Assembly: GCF_020567525.1 (NCBI RefSeq)
Contig: NZ_JAJCVI010000005.1
Span: 418,974 to 482,973 of the forward strand
Length of the DNA stretch: 64,000 nt
From: Halorubellus salinus
GTDB lineage: Archaea; Halobacteriota; Halobacteria; Halobacteriales; Natrialbaceae
Reading direction: 5' to 3'
Position numbers and translations under genes: made by a program. The notes below the pieces were generated by a model that was not told where the DNA came from, did not search any database, and worked only from the letters and a program-made list of their open reading frames with translations. Shown here piece by piece: positions 26,336-35,650 of the stretch (the stretch's first letter is position 1; each line of letters opens with the position of its first letter).

Positions 26336-27787
26336 ATGAGCTACGAAGGCCCCACGCAGCTGTACGTCAACGGCGAGTGGACCGAAGCCGAGAGCGGCGA
26401 TACCATCGAGACCGTCGACCCGGCGACCGAGGACGTGTACGCGACCGTCGAGTCCGCGGGGCCCGCGGACGTCGACGCGGCGGTCGCGGCCGCCGACGCG
26501 GCAGCGGCACGCGACAGCGAGTGGCGCCGGATGGGGCCGGCAGAGCGCGGCCAGAAGCTCCGCGCGTTCGCGGACGCCCTCGAGGAGATGAAGGACGAGA
26601 TCACGCTCGTCGAATCCCACGACAACGGGAAGACGCCGTTCGAGGCCGGCATCGACGTCGGGATGGTCATCGACACGTTCCGGTACTACGCCGGGTGGAC
26701 CGACAAGATAACCGGGAGTACCATCCCGGTCGACGGCCCGCGCCTGAACTACACGCGCCGCGAACCCCTCGGCGTCACCGCGCACATCAGTCCGTGGAAC
26801 TACCCGTTCCAGCTCGCCGGGCGGTCGCTCGCACCCGCACTGGCGGCGGGGAACACGGTCGTCCTGAAGCCAAGTAGCGTCACGCCGCTGTCCGCGCTGT
26901 ACTACGGGAAGGCCGCCGAAGCAGCAGGGTTCCCCGACGGCGTGATGAACGTCATCCCCGGCCCGGGCAGTAGCGCCGGCGGGCATCTCGCGAGTCACGG
27001 AGACGTCGAGCACGTCGCGTTCACGGGCTCGACGGAGATCGGGAAGAAGGTCATGGAGGAGGCCAGCGACACCGTCACGGGCGTCACGCTCGAACTCGGC
27101 GGGAAGGGCCCGCACCTCGTGTTCCCCGACGCCGACCTCGAAGCGACGGCGAAGGGCGTCCGGAACGGTATCTTCATGAACTGCGGGCAGATGTGCTGGG
27201 CGGGCTCGCGTCTCGTCGCCCACGAGGACGTCCACGACGAACTCGTCGACACGCTCGTCGGGATGGTCGAGGACTACCCCCTGGGTTCGGGTATCGACGA
27301 CGACGGCCGCATGGGGCCCGCGGTCTCGAAGTCCCATCAGGAGGACGTCCTCGACTACATCGAGACCGGGAAGGCCGAGGGTGCGACGGTCGCGGTCGGC
27401 GGTGGCGCTCCCGACGACAAGGAGTCGGGGTACTTCATCGAGCCGACGATCTTCACGGACGTCACGAACGACATGACGATCGCGCGCGACGAGATCTTCG
27501 GGCCGGTCCTCTCTGTCATCGAGGTCGAGGACGAGGAGGAGGCCCTGGAGGTCGCGAACGATTCGCCGTACGGCCTGATGTCGGGTATCTGGACGAACGA
27601 CATCAAGCGCGGGCACCGCGTCGCGGAGGGCCTCGAGTACGGGATGGTCTCCATCAACGAGTACCCGGTGACGTTCCCGCAGACGCCGTTCGGCGGGTAC
27701 AAGGAGTCCGGGTACGGCCGCGAGCAGGGCGAGCAGGCGATTGAGGAGTACACGCAGGTCAAGAACGTCAACGTCAACCTCTACTGA
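26336..27787 (+). CDS. NAD(P)-dependent aldehyde dehydrogenase
   Basis: A 483-residue enzyme with the ALDH hallmarks: N155 in PWNYP, K178 in KPSS, the FTGSTEIG coenzyme loop, general base E253 in ELGGKGP and catalytic C287 in GQMC. The final block FGGYKESGYGREQG is also typical. It oxidises an aldehyde to an acid; closest in style to betaine/aliphatic aldehyde dehydrogenases, but the substrate is not predictable. The start at 26336 places the protein after the inverted repeat at 26256-26313. An extra Cys at position 283 (NCGQMC) is unusual near the active site. Confidence 0.92.
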   Translation: MSYEGPTQLYVNGEWTEAESGDTIETVDPATEDVYATVESAGPADVDAAVAAADAAAARDSEWRRMGPAERGQKLRAFADALEEMKDEITLVESHDNGKTPFEAGIDVGMVIDTFRYYAGWTDKITGSTIPVDGPRLNYTRREPLGVTAHISPWNYPFQLAGRSLAPALAAGNTVVLKPSSVTPLSALYYGKAAEAAGFPDGVMNVIPGPGSSAGGHLASHGDVEHVAFTGSTEIGKKVMEEASDTVTGVTLELGGKGPHLVFPDADLEATAKGVRNGIFMNCGQMCWAGSRLVAHEDVHDELVDTLVGMVEDYPLGSGIDDDGRMGPAVSKSHQEDVLDYIETGKAEGATVAVGGGAPDDKESGYFIEPTIFTDVTNDMTIARDEIFGPVLSVIEVEDEEEALEVANDSPYGLMSGIWTNDIKRGHRVAEGLEYGMVSINEYPVTFPQTPFGGYKESGYGREQGEQAIEEYTQVKNVNVNLY

Positions 27788-27829
27788 CGGCGGCGGTCGT
27801 CGCGGCCTCGATTCTCTCGTTTTCGCGCC

Positions 27830-28016
27830 GGTCAGCGACGGCTGAATCGACTGGGAGGCGGTGTGGTCAGCGACGGCTGAATCGACTGGGAGGCGGTGTG
27901 GTCAGCGACGGCTGAATCGACTGGGAGGCGGTGTGGTCAGCGACGGCTGAATCGACTGGGAGGCGGTGTGGTCAGCGACGGCTGAATCGACTGGGAGGCG
28001 GTGTGGTCAGCGACGG
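27830..28016. repeat. 35-bp tandem repeat, five full copies
   Basis: Five identical copies of a 35-bp unit starting GGTCAGCGACGGCTGAATCG run from 27830 to 28004. The first 12 bases of a sixth follow, ending at 28016. The array begins 43 bases after the aldehyde dehydrogenase stop. The stop codon of the minus-strand frame 28007-28153 lies inside the sixth, partial unit. No spacer sequence separates copies, so this is not a CRISPR. Confidence 0.97.
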
Positions 28017-28153
28017 TTGGGTCGGTCGGGGTCGGTGGTCGAGGGCGTGGGGGAGAGGGCGGCGCCGCAGATGGCGCCGACGATGGCGGTGGGGGTGACG
28101 ACGCCGGCGAGGTAGGTGGTGTCGCCGAGGAGGACGCTGCCGGCGGGGGTCAT
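28007..28153 (-). pseudogene. C-terminal fragment of the adjacent membrane protein, or a coupled 48-residue ORF
   Basis: This frame starts with an ATG overlapping the stop of the gene at 28150-28488 (ATGA). It reads MTPAGSVLLGDTTYLAGVVT then a hydrophobic segment (AIVGAICGAALS) and a polar tail. If one base is shifted in the CTCCTC run just upstream, the two frames join through LLLDRM into one membrane protein with an extra helix. That reads more naturally than the present end (LLSSSTA). It ends inside the 35-bp repeat array. It could be a frameshift mutation, a sequencing error, or a real two-gene overlap. Confidence 0.5.
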
Positions 28154-28488
28154 GCGGTCGAGGAGGAGAGGAGGACGAGCCAGCGTGCGAGCAGCGGGAG
28201 GATGGCGTAGGCGTACGTGGCGGGGTGACCGAGGGCGTCGACGGCGCGGCCGTCGCCGATGCCGTAGCCGACGGTGAGGCCGCCGAGGAGGGGTGCGAGG
28301 CCGGCGGCGAGCATCGCGCCGACGGCGGGCGGTTCGGCGAGGCCGGTGGCGAGGGCGCTCCCGAGTGCGGCGAGGCCGGGGACGGCCGCGGCTTCGACGA
28401 GGACGCCGGCGACGAGGGCGGCGTACGTCGGGCTGCCGGGGGTGCCGGTGACGAAGTCGCGGACGGCGCGGGCGACGAGGCGCGTCAC
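28150..28488 (-). CDS. Small membrane protein, probably frameshifted near its 3' end
   Basis: A 112-residue protein (GTG start at 28486-28488) with hydrophobic segments TYAALVAGVLVEAAAVPG, VGAMLAAGLAPLLGGLTVG and TYAYAILPLLARWLVLL. It ends abruptly after LLSSSTA within a CTCCTCTCC-type repeat. Continuation of the protein is visible in another frame (28007-28153). The start is uncertain: an open frame extends upstream to an ATG near 28613, but that segment is basic and unlike the family style. It is divergent from metY. Confidence 0.5.
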   Translation of the reverse strand: MTRLVARAVRDFVTGTPGSPTYAALVAGVLVEAAAVPGLAALGSALATGLAEPPAVGAMLAAGLAPLLGGLTVGYGIGDGRAVDALGHPATYAYAILPLLARWLVLLSSSTA

Positions 28489-28627
28489 GCTTCGTCGGAG
28501 GGCCGCGAGCGTGGTGTACGTTCTGGGTGGACGCCGCCGGGAGGTCGTGCGTGGCGCGCTAGCACGCCGTGGCGACACTTGCCGTAACTGCTGGTTATAG
28601 ATTCGTAGAGGCATATTACTTCCAAAC

Positions 28628-30079
28628 ATGACAGAGGACGCTGCGGACGCCGACGCCGACGCGACCGGCACAGCCGGCGGAGACGCCCGCGAACCCACAC
28701 CAGGCGGCGACCCGCGCCGCGGAACCCGGTTCGGGACGCGCGCCGTCCACGCCGACGGGGCCGCCGACCCCACCACCGGCGCGCGCGCCCCACCCCTCCA
28801 CCAGACCACGAGCTACGAGTTCCCCGACGCCGACGTCGCCGCCGACCGCTACGCGCTCGCCGACCGCGGCCACATCTACTCGCGCATCTCGAACCCGACC
28901 GTCGAGCGCCTCGAGGACGCCATCGCCGCGCTCCACGACGCCCCGGCCGCGGTCGCGACCGCCTCCGGGATGGCCGCACTCGACGCGCTCACGCTCGTCC
29001 TCGCCGAAGCCGGCGACACAATCGTCTGCTCGAACGACACGTACGGCGGCACGACCACGTACTTCGCGAGCACCGCCTCGCGCCGCGGCATCGACGTCGA
29101 GTTCGTCGACACCCTCGACGTCGACGCCTACCGCGACGCCATCGACGACGACACCGCGTTCGTGCACGTCGAGACCGTCGGCAACCCCAGCCTCGTCACG
29201 CCCGACTTCGACGCCATCGCGGACGTCGCCCACGAGCACGGCGTCCCGCTCATCGCCGACAACACGTTCGCCACGCCCGCGCTCTGCAAACCCGGCGAGC
29301 ACGGGGTCGACGTCGTCTGGGAGTCCACGACGAAGTGGCTGCACGGGTCGGGAACGACCGTCGGCGGCGTCGTCGTCGACACCGGCACGTTCGACTGGGC
29401 CGCACACGACTATCCCGAGGTCGCGGGCCCGAACCCCGCGTACCCCGACACGGACTTCAGCGAGTACGCGCCCGACGCTCCGCTCGCCGCCGCCGTCCGC
29501 TACCGGTCCGTGCGGTCGCTCGGCGACCAGCAGTCGCCGTTCGACGCCTGGCAGACCCTCCAGGGCCTCCAGACGCTCGAACTGCGGATGGACAAGCACT
29601 GCGAGAACGCGCGCATCGTCGCCGAGTACCTCCAGGGACACGACGACGTCGCGTGGGTCACCCACCCCGGCCTCGACTCCCACCCGACGCACGACAACGC
29701 CAGCGAGTACCTCGACGGCGGGTACGGCGGCATGATCGCGTTCGGGCTGTCGGGCAGCGACGACGCCGACGGCCCCGAGGGATACGCCGCGGGGAAGCGC
29801 TTCTGCGAGGCCGTGGACCTCGCCTCCTTCCTCGCGAACATCGGGGACGCGAAGACGCTCGTCATCCACCCCGCGAGCACGACCCACGCCCAGCTGTCGC
29901 CCGACGAGCAAGCGGACGCGGGCGTGACGCCCGACCTCGTCCGGCTGTCGGTGGGTATCGAGGACCCCGTGGACCTGCTCGCGGACCTCGACGCGGCCAT
30001 CGCCGCTGCGACGAGCGACGACGTCACGGCCGCGACCCCTGCCACCGACGGTGGGGCGCGCGGAGGTGACGACGCGTGA
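28628..30079 (+). CDS. metY: O-acetylhomoserine sulfhydrylase (MetY)
   Basis: A 483-residue PLP enzyme of the Cys/Met metabolism family. It has YSRISNPT at 84-91, TASGMAA at 111-117, the aspartate that pairs with PLP in ADNTFATP, and K236 in STTKWLHG as Schiff-base lysine. The late block [19 protein letters not shown] is characteristic. With metX it makes homocysteine from homoserine by direct sulfhydrylation; O-acetylhomoserine specificity is inferred from that coupling. The N-terminal 30 residues are an acidic extension. Its stop overlaps the metX start by four bases (GTGA). Confidence 0.92.
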   Translation: MTEDAADADADATGTAGGDAREPTPGGDPRRGTRFGTRAVHADGAADPTTGARAPPLHQTTSYEFPDADVAADRYALADRGHIYSRISNPTVERLEDAIAALHDAPAAVATASGMAALDALTLVLAEAGDTIVCSNDTYGGTTTYFASTASRRGIDVEFVDTLDVDAYRDAIDDDTAFVHVETVGNPSLVTPDFDAIADVAHEHGVPLIADNTFATPALCKPGEHGVDVVWESTTKWLHGSGTTVGGVVVDTGTFDWAAHDYPEVAGPNPAYPDTDFSEYAPDAPLAAAVRYRSVRSLGDQQSPFDAWQTLQGLQTLELRMDKHCENARIVAEYLQGHDDVAWVTHPGLDSHPTHDNASEYLDGGYGGMIAFGLSGSDDADGPEGYAAGKRFCEAVDLASFLANIGDAKTLVIHPASTTHAQLSPDEQADAGVTPDLVRLSVGIEDPVDLLADLDAAIAAATSDDVTAATPATDGGARGGDDA

Positions 30080-31389
30080 CGACCGAGACCGTCACCCTGG
30101 ACGAGTTCGAGTTCCAGTGCGGCGAGACCGTCCCCGAGCTGACGCTCGCGTACGAGACGTACGGCGAGTTCACCGGCGGGAACGCGGTCCTCGTGACGCA
30201 CGCGCTCACGGGGAGCGCGCACGTCGCTCGACGACGAAGCGGTCGGGACGGCTGGCAGCGCGGCGGGAGCGACGCGGCCGACGGCGACGAGGCAGGCGAC
30301 GACGCGAACGCCGACGAGAGCGCGAGCGCGCCGAACACGGCGGGGCAGGCGCGCGCCTGGTGGGGGGACGTCGTCGGGCCTGGGAAGGCCATCGACACGA
30401 AGCAGTACTTCGTCGTGTGCGTGAACGTCCCCGGGTCCTGTTACGGGAGCGACGGCCCGGCGAGCGAGAAGCCCGCGGTCGCGAAGGACGAGGACGACCG
30501 AGCGGACGCTCGCTGGGGGACGGAGTTCCCGCCGGTGACCGTCGGCGACTGGACGCGCACGCAGCGGGCGGTCCTGGACGAACTCGGCGTCGGACGCCTG
30601 CACGCGGTCGTCGGCGGGAGCGTCGGCGGCATGAACGCGCTCGACTGGGCGAAGCGGTACCCGGACGACGTCGACCGCGTCGGCGCGGTCGCCACCGCCC
30701 CGCGACTGGACGCGCAGGGACTCGCCGTGGAGGCGGTCGCCCGCCGCGCGATCACGACCGACCCGGCGTGGAACGACGGCGACTACTATCACGCGGACGA
30801 GAAACCCGACGACGGCCTGGCGCTCGCGCGCCAGCTCGGGCACCTCCAGTACCTCTCGAAGGACTCGATGGACGACCGGTTCGGGCGCAGAGCGGCCGGC
30901 CGGAACGACGCGCGCGACCGGTTCCCGAGCGACCCCGCCGGCGACTTCTTCCCCTACCGCGAGGTCGAGTCCTACCTCGACTACAACGCGGACTCGTTCA
31001 CCGGGCGCTTCGACGCGAACAGCTACCTCTACCTCACCAGGGCGATGGACGACTACGACCTCGCCGCGGGCTACGAGCACGACACCGCCGCGCTCGCCGC
31101 GTTCCAGGGGGAACTCCTCGCGATGTCGTTCACGGGCGACTGGCACTTCACCGTCGAGCAGGCCGAGGGGCTCGCGGCGAGCGCGCGCGACGCGGACGTC
31201 CCGGTCGCGCACCACGTCGTCGACTCGGACCACGGCCACGACGCGTTCCTCGTCGAACCCGAGCACGTCGGCCCGCCACTGCGGGACTTCCTCGCCGACG
31301 GCGTCGACGGCCGCGCGGTCTCCGACACCGAGAACGGCGACAACGGCGACGACCGGCACGCGCCCGTCCACACCAGCCTGTTCTCGTAG
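30076..31389 (+). CDS. metX: Homoserine O-acetyltransferase (MetX)
   Basis: A 437-residue alpha/beta hydrolase-fold acyltransferase. The nucleophile is S182 in GGSVGGM, the acid is in SFTGDWHF, and the histidine is in [10 protein letters not shown], the MetX triad. It acetylates homoserine with acetyl-CoA, feeding MetY. Two acidic inserts interrupt the fold: about residues 51-93, between TGSAHV and [10 protein letters not shown], and a shorter one near 133-147. The GTG start overlaps the metY stop, so translation is coupled. Confidence 0.93.
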   Translation: MTTETVTLDEFEFQCGETVPELTLAYETYGEFTGGNAVLVTHALTGSAHVARRRSGRDGWQRGGSDAADGDEAGDDANADESASAPNTAGQARAWWGDVVGPGKAIDTKQYFVVCVNVPGSCYGSDGPASEKPAVAKDEDDRADARWGTEFPPVTVGDWTRTQRAVLDELGVGRLHAVVGGSVGGMNALDWAKRYPDDVDRVGAVATAPRLDAQGLAVEAVARRAITTDPAWNDGDYYHADEKPDDGLALARQLGHLQYLSKDSMDDRFGRRAAGRNDARDRFPSDPAGDFFPYREVESYLDYNADSFTGRFDANSYLYLTRAMDDYDLAAGYEHDTAALAAFQGELLAMSFTGDWHFTVEQAEGLAASARDADVPVAHHVVDSDHGHDAFLVEPEHVGPPLRDFLADGVDGRAVSDTENGDNGDDRHAPVHTSLFS

Positions 31390-31431
31390 GGACCCGCCGC
31401 CCTCTTGTCGCTCGGCCGCGAACCCCCAGAC

Positions 31432-31839
31432 ATGCCAGAGAGCGACCTCGTCGTGGACTTCCAGCGCGTCGCGGACGGCGACCCGGACGCACCCCCGGTC
31501 GACGACCTGCTCGCGGCCCTCCAGGCGGCGACCGAACGCGGCGTCGAAGCCGTCGAAGCGGTCCACGACCACGCCGCGGACGACGCGGCGACGCTCGACC
31601 CCGAGGCCGACCCGGACGCGTACGTCGACGTCGTCGAGACCGTCGAGGACGTCGGGTACCTCGTCGACCGCGTGAACGACCAGGTCGCGCTCGTCGCCGA
31701 CCTCGTCGCTGCACGACCCGACACGTCTCCCGGGGCGCTCGCCGAGCGCGTCGTCGACTTCGTCGAGGAATCCGACGGAATGTTGCTGCCGAGCGAGCGC
31801 GCGGAACGCTACCGGGACGCCGTCGTCGACGACGCCTGA
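31432..31839 (+). CDS. Small acidic helical protein, unknown function
   Basis: A 135-residue, mostly helical protein starting MPESDLVVDFQRVADGD, with repeated Asp/Glu and Val/Ala patterns that suggest a helical bundle (VEDVGYLVDRVNDQVALVAD). No domain is recognised. It lies 42 bases after metX and may be part of that operon; the next gene starts 90 bases on, after an A-rich stretch and a CGTTC-TCGG-GAACG hairpin. Confidence 0.7.
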   Translation: MPESDLVVDFQRVADGDPDAPPVDDLLAALQAATERGVEAVEAVHDHAADDAATLDPEADPDAYVDVVETVEDVGYLVDRVNDQVALVADLVAARPDTSPGALAERVVDFVEESDGMLLPSERAERYRDAVVDDA

Positions 31840-31929
31840 CCGTCGTCGGTCGACGCCGGCACCTGCCGCGTCGACTACAAAAAATCGTTCTCGGGAACGC
31901 TCAAGGACCCGGTGGTCGTGCGTTCGCGT

Positions 31930-33030
31930 ATGCTCTACGTCGGGAGCGACGACGGCGTGTACCGATTCGGCGACGCGCTCGAACGCGAGCATCGACCGGC
32001 GGCGACGCGCGTTCTCGACGCCGGGAGCGCGATGCGTCTCCGCTCGTTCGACGACCCGGAACGACCCGACGGACTGTTCGCGGCGACCGCGTCCGGGCTC
32101 CATCACTCGCCCGACGGCGACGAGTGGGTCGACCTGGGCGTACCTCGCGAGGCGGTGTACGCGGTCGGCGCGAGCGCCGATGGTCGGCGGCTGTACGCGG
32201 GCACGCGCCCCGCTGCGGTCTACACCGCGACCGTCCCTGACTCGAGCGTCCTCGACGCGAGCGCGCTCGACTGGCGCGAACGCGAGGGCTTCCAGGCGCT
32301 CCCGTCGCGCGAGCACTGGCGGCTCCCTCGTCACGAGGACCTGGCGCACGTCCGCGACGCGAAAGGGCTCCCCGGCGACCCCGACGGCGTCGTCGCGGCC
32401 GTCGAGGTCGGTGGCGTGCACGCGAGCGCCGACCGCGGCGAGACGTGGACCGAGCGCCGCGGCCCCATCACCGACCCGCGGCCGGAGGACGCGCCCGGCG
32501 ACGCCGTCGACTGGAGCAAGCGACCGGGAGACGTTCACGACGACGTCCACGAGCTCGCCGTGCTCGACGACAGCCAGTGGGTCGCCGCGACCGGGTTCGG
32601 GCTGTTCGAGACGACCGACGCCGGCGCGTCGTGGACGCGACTCGACGAGGACGTCGAGCAGGGGTACTTCCGCACCGTCCGCCACAACGACGGGGTGACG
32701 TACGCCGCCGCCGCGACCTCGAGCAGCGGGAACTGGGACGACCCCGACGTCACCGCCGGGTTCTTCGCGTACACGCCCGACGACGGGCTCCGCGAACTCG
32801 AGTACGACACTCCCGACGAGGTCGTCACTGGCATCACCGTCGTCGACGCCGACGACGCCGACGACGCCAACGAGACCGCTGATGTCGACGACGCTGACGT
32901 GCGCTTCGCCGGGACGCACCGCGGGTCGCTCCTCCGGGAGACCGCCACCGGCGAGTGGACCACGGTCGGGGCCTTCCCGACCGACGCCAGGAGCGGGACG
33001 TACACGCCGCTGGCGTGGCTCGCAGAGTGA
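31930..33030 (+). CDS. Beta-propeller (BNR/Ycf48-like) protein
   Basis: A 366-residue protein with repeated blade motifs: LYVGSDDGVYRF, GLFAATASGLHHSPDGDEW, GGVHASADRGETW and FGLFETTDAGASWTRL. The Ser/Asp-x-Asp-x-Gly-x-x-Trp element is the Asp-box of BNR/sialidase-like and Ycf48-like propellers. No signal peptide is seen, so it is cytoplasmic. It may bind or scaffold a partner; the function is unknown. A TATA-like ACAAAAAATC lies about 45-54 bases before the ATG. Confidence 0.8.
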   Translation: MLYVGSDDGVYRFGDALEREHRPAATRVLDAGSAMRLRSFDDPERPDGLFAATASGLHHSPDGDEWVDLGVPREAVYAVGASADGRRLYAGTRPAAVYTATVPDSSVLDASALDWREREGFQALPSREHWRLPRHEDLAHVRDAKGLPGDPDGVVAAVEVGGVHASADRGETWTERRGPITDPRPEDAPGDAVDWSKRPGDVHDDVHELAVLDDSQWVAATGFGLFETTDAGASWTRLDEDVEQGYFRTVRHNDGVTYAAAATSSSGNWDDPDVTAGFFAYTPDDGLRELEYDTPDEVVTGITVVDADDADDANETADVDDADVRFAGTHRGSLLRETATGEWTTVGAFPTDARSGTYTPLAWLAE

Positions 33031-33059
33031 AGGTCGTTCGACGGTGAAGCGGCCCCGAT

Positions 33060-33695
33060 TCAGAGCACGCCTTCGGCTTCGAGGACGTCGCGGAGTTCTT
33101 CCATCGAGGAGACCGTGACGTCGCAGGTCGGTTCGACGTTCGGTTTCGGCTCGAATCCGACCGCGAGCCCCGCCACCTCGAGCATCGGGAGGTCGTTCGC
33201 GCCGTCGCCGACCGCGACGGTGTCCGCGAGGTCGACCTCGTGCTCGCTCGCGTAGTCGCGGAGCGCGTCGTCCTTCGTCCCCTCGATGAGGCTCCCCTCG
33301 ACGCCACCCGTGAGCGCCCCGTCCTCGACCGGTAGGCGGTTCGAGACGATGGCGTCCACGTCCACGCCCTCGCGTTCGAGCGCCGCGGCGACGCCCTTCT
33401 CGAACCCGCCCGTGAAGATCGCGACCGTCACGTCAGCGTCCCGGAGCGCCTGGATGACGTCGGCGGCGCCCTCGCGCAGGCGGACGTTCCCCCACGCGCG
33501 CTCCGCCGCCTCCTCGCTCAACCCGTCGAGGAGCCCGGCGCGCTGCCGCAAACTCTCCGCGTACCCGAGCTCGTCGTTCATCGCGCGATGCGTGATGTCG
33601 GCCATCTTCTCGGCTACCCCGTACTCCTCGCCGAGCAGGACGGTCATCTCGGAGTCAGAGAGGGTGCCGTCGAAGTCGAACGCGACCAGCGTCAT
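33060..33695 (-). CDS. serB: Phosphoserine phosphatase (SerB-type HAD)
   Basis: The 211-residue HAD enzyme has motif I DFDGT at residues 7-11 (nucleophile D7, acid D9), motif II TGGF, and motif III/IV GDGANDLPML. The E-x-x-x-x-x-R-like cap and EKMADITHRAMN segment match phosphoserine phosphatases. It removes phosphate from phosphoserine, the last step of serine synthesis; serA lies 2.0 kb away on the other strand. Convergent with the propeller gene, with a 29-base gap. Confidence 0.88.
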   Translation of the reverse strand: MTLVAFDFDGTLSDSEMTVLLGEEYGVAEKMADITHRAMNDELGYAESLRQRAGLLDGLSEEAAERAWGNVRLREGAADVIQALRDADVTVAIFTGGFEKGVAAALEREGVDVDAIVSNRLPVEDGALTGGVEGSLIEGTKDDALRDYASEHEVDLADTVAVGDGANDLPMLEVAGLAVGFEPKPNVEPTCDVTVSSMEELRDVLEAEGVL

Positions 33696-33852
33696 ACCCA
33701 CGACTCTGCGAGGCGGCGTCAAGTAGGCACCGGGTCCCGGTCGAACTCGCCGCGCCGGAAGCGCTCGGCGGGCGGGGGACGCTCGCCGCGGTCGTCCCTC
33801 GACGGCCGAACCTGCACACACCATTAAGCCGCCGTGGTTCGAACCGGCGGGC

Positions 33853-34254
33853 ATGGACGAAGCGGACGAGGCCATCGAGGCCGTCGAGGACACGAACCTG
33901 CGCGGGCTCGTCGAGGAACTCCACGAGAACGTCGACGCCTCCCTCCGGCTGGCGTTCCGGTACGAGGGCGAGACGCACGACATCGTGCACGTCAGCGACG
34001 ACGTCGACGCGCAGTACACCGACGCCGAACTCGAGGAGCGCGTGAAGACGCTCCTGATGAAGGCGCTCGGTGACCCACCCCAGGAGCAGGCGCTCTACGA
34101 CTTCGGCGAACTGAACTCGACGGTGCGGTTCTTCGACGAGGTCATCGTCGCCGTGTTCCCCGACGAGGAATGGAGCGGCATCGTCATCGTCTTCGACCGC
34201 GACGAGTCGCCGCTCGTCGACACGACCCTGCACTACCTCGACGTCGACGACTGA
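33853..34254 (+). CDS. Conserved-looking haloarchaeal protein, unknown function
   Basis: A 133-residue protein starting MDEADEAIEAVEDTNLRGLV. It has RLAFRYEGETHDIVHVSDDV and a second half with LYDFGELNSTVRFFDEVIVA and YLDVDD. The alternation suggests a small alpha/beta domain, perhaps a homologue of haloarchaeal DUF75xx families, but I cannot name one. CATTAAGCC at about -27 to -34 marks a leaderless start. Divergent from serB. Confidence 0.7.
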   Translation: MDEADEAIEAVEDTNLRGLVEELHENVDASLRLAFRYEGETHDIVHVSDDVDAQYTDAELEERVKTLLMKALGDPPQEQALYDFGELNSTVRFFDEVIVAVFPDEEWSGIVIVFDRDESPLVDTTLHYLDVDD

Positions 34255-34382
34255 TCCGCCCCAGCCCCAGCGGCAGACGACCACGGCAGGTGCTCGCCGC
34301 AGCGGCGTGCGGTCGCGACCGCCGTTCTCACGCGCTCGGAATCGCCCCACCACTCTTGTGACCTGATACCATACTGTCGGGT

Positions 34383-34598
34383 ATGAAGCAGAACGTCGGT
34401 CGGTCGGACGGCATCGGTCGCGTCGCACTCGGAGGCATCCTCGGCATCGTCTCGCTCGCCATCCTCGGCGACGCCATCGCCGGTGCACCCGCGATACTCT
34501 CGCCGGTCCTCGGCGCGCTCTCGCTGATACTCCTCATCACGGGCGCGACGAACACGTGCGCGCTCTACTCGCTGCTCGGCGTCGACACCACGCAGTAG
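34383..34598 (+). CDS. YgaP-like membrane protein (DUF2892)
   Basis: A 71-residue protein starting MKQNVGRSDGIGRVALGGIL, with two hydrophobic helices and ATNTCALYSLLGVDT. The K-x-N-V-G-x-x-D-R-x-x-R-like start and the C-x-x-Y-x-x-L-G end are the DUF2892 signature of the membrane part of YgaP sulfurtransferases, here alone. The two rhodaneses at 23-25 kb are not adjacent, so any link is speculative. Confidence 0.82.
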   Translation: MKQNVGRSDGIGRVALGGILGIVSLAILGDAIAGAPAILSPVLGALSLILLITGATNTCALYSLLGVDTTQ

Positions 34599-34667
34599 CG
34601 GCCGCCCGCACTCGCAGACGAACGCGGTCGAGGCGCCCGGCGTCGCAGCGGTCAGGCCCCGTAGCGG

Positions 34668-35321
34668 TCAGAACGCGGTCCACGCTCGCGGCCCGGCGTC
34701 GCCCGGGAGGCCGCGGACGCGGTACTCGCGAGCGCCCGTCTCCTCGACCTCGCGCACCTCGACGACGCCGTCGAACGGCTGCTTGATGATGCCCAGCGAG
34801 TCCTGTGGCACGGGCGTGTCGAGGACGAACCCGCCGAGGAACCCCGAACTCTCGACGCGACCGGTGAGGACGTGCAGGAACTGGTAGACGCGGCGGATGT
34901 CCGCGTACATCAGGAGCGTCGAGAGCGTGTGCATCCCGACGCTCGCCCCCGACAAGTCGTCGGCCTCGTGGAACCGACGCATGAAATCGGTGAGGCCGAT
35001 ACCGATACCGGTGAGGTCGCCCGCGCTCGACACGAGCCGGCGGTTCGGCGACTCGTCGTTCCGCCCGAAGCCGCGCTGGCGCGTGACGCAGTCGACGATC
35101 GCGAGCGTGGCGACGTCGGGGTGGACGTCGCGGTACTCGCGCTCGACGGTCTCCGCGTTCTTCCGCGTCGTCACGAACGCCGTCGCCCGGTCGCCCCCAC
35201 GGTCGGCCGCCAGCACCTCGTAGAGCAACTCGCGCTTGCCCGTCATCGGCGGGCCGACGACGAGGACGTTCGACCCGTCCCGGACCGCCCCCGTGTCGAG
35301 GTCCGGCGCCAAGTTCGTCAT
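34668..35321 (-). CDS. RecA/KaiC-like ATPase domain protein
   Basis: A 217-residue protein with Walker A GPPMTGKR around residues 23-30 (P-loop lysine K29), then TAFVTTRKNAETVEREY and a Walker B-like VATLAIVDCVT. The rest (HTLSTLLMYADIRRVYQFLH) matches the single-domain KaiC/GvpD-like ATPases frequent in haloarchaea (annotated DUF7504 in my memory). They may be signalling or regulatory ATPases. The role here is not known. Confidence 0.78.
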   Translation of the reverse strand: MTNLAPDLDTGAVRDGSNVLVVGPPMTGKRELLYEVLAADRGGDRATAFVTTRKNAETVEREYRDVHPDVATLAIVDCVTRQRGFGRNDESPNRRLVSSAGDLTGIGIGLTDFMRRFHEADDLSGASVGMHTLSTLLMYADIRRVYQFLHVLTGRVESSGFLGGFVLDTPVPQDSLGIIKQPFDGVVEVREVEETGAREYRVRGLPGDAGPRAWTAF

Positions 35322-35345
35322 TGCCCGCCGGTTGGAGCGCGCCCG

Positions 35346-35591
35346 TCAAGAAAGCGCGGGTCCGGCGGGCTCGCGGACCGCTCGTTCGACGCGGGCGGCG
35401 AGCGCCCCCGTGGCGACGCTGACCGCTCCGCAGAACGTGCACGCGATGGTCGCGGTCTGTCGCCGGACGTCGCCGGGCTCGTGCAGTGGCGGCCAGCGAT
35501 ACGCGAGCGCGGCGAGTCCCGCGGTCGCGGCGGCGTCGACGTCGCAACCGCGAGCGCCGGACAGCAGTCCGGCGGTTCCGACCGACGGCAA
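35346..35591 (-). CDS. Possible small protein, weak support
   Basis: An 81-codon open frame with the GC-rich third positions typical of the genome, encoding RRQTATIACTFCGAVSVATG. Its only plausible start is a TTG at 35589-35591, and it sits between a RecA-like gene and serA with little room for the serA promoter. No family is recognised. Kept because codon bias is coding-like, but it may be spurious. Confidence 0.35.
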   Translation of the reverse strand: MPSVGTAGLLSGARGCDVDAAATAGLAALAYRWPPLHEPGDVRRQTATIACTFCGAVSVATGALAARVERAVREPAGPALS

Positions 35592-35650
35592 TTCTCGCCG
35601 CCCTCCATGGTAAAGGAAGCGTTATGGGTCGTGGGCTGATGGACTCGCGT

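Noticed and set aside
27830..28016. CRISPR or replication-origin repeats
   Set aside because: No spacers; no orc1/cdc6 gene or AT-rich unwinding region near the array.
29500..32919. Minus-strand frame of 1139 codons
   Set aside because: Antisense to metY, metX and the beta-propeller gene, which have clear motifs; no domain in the minus frame.
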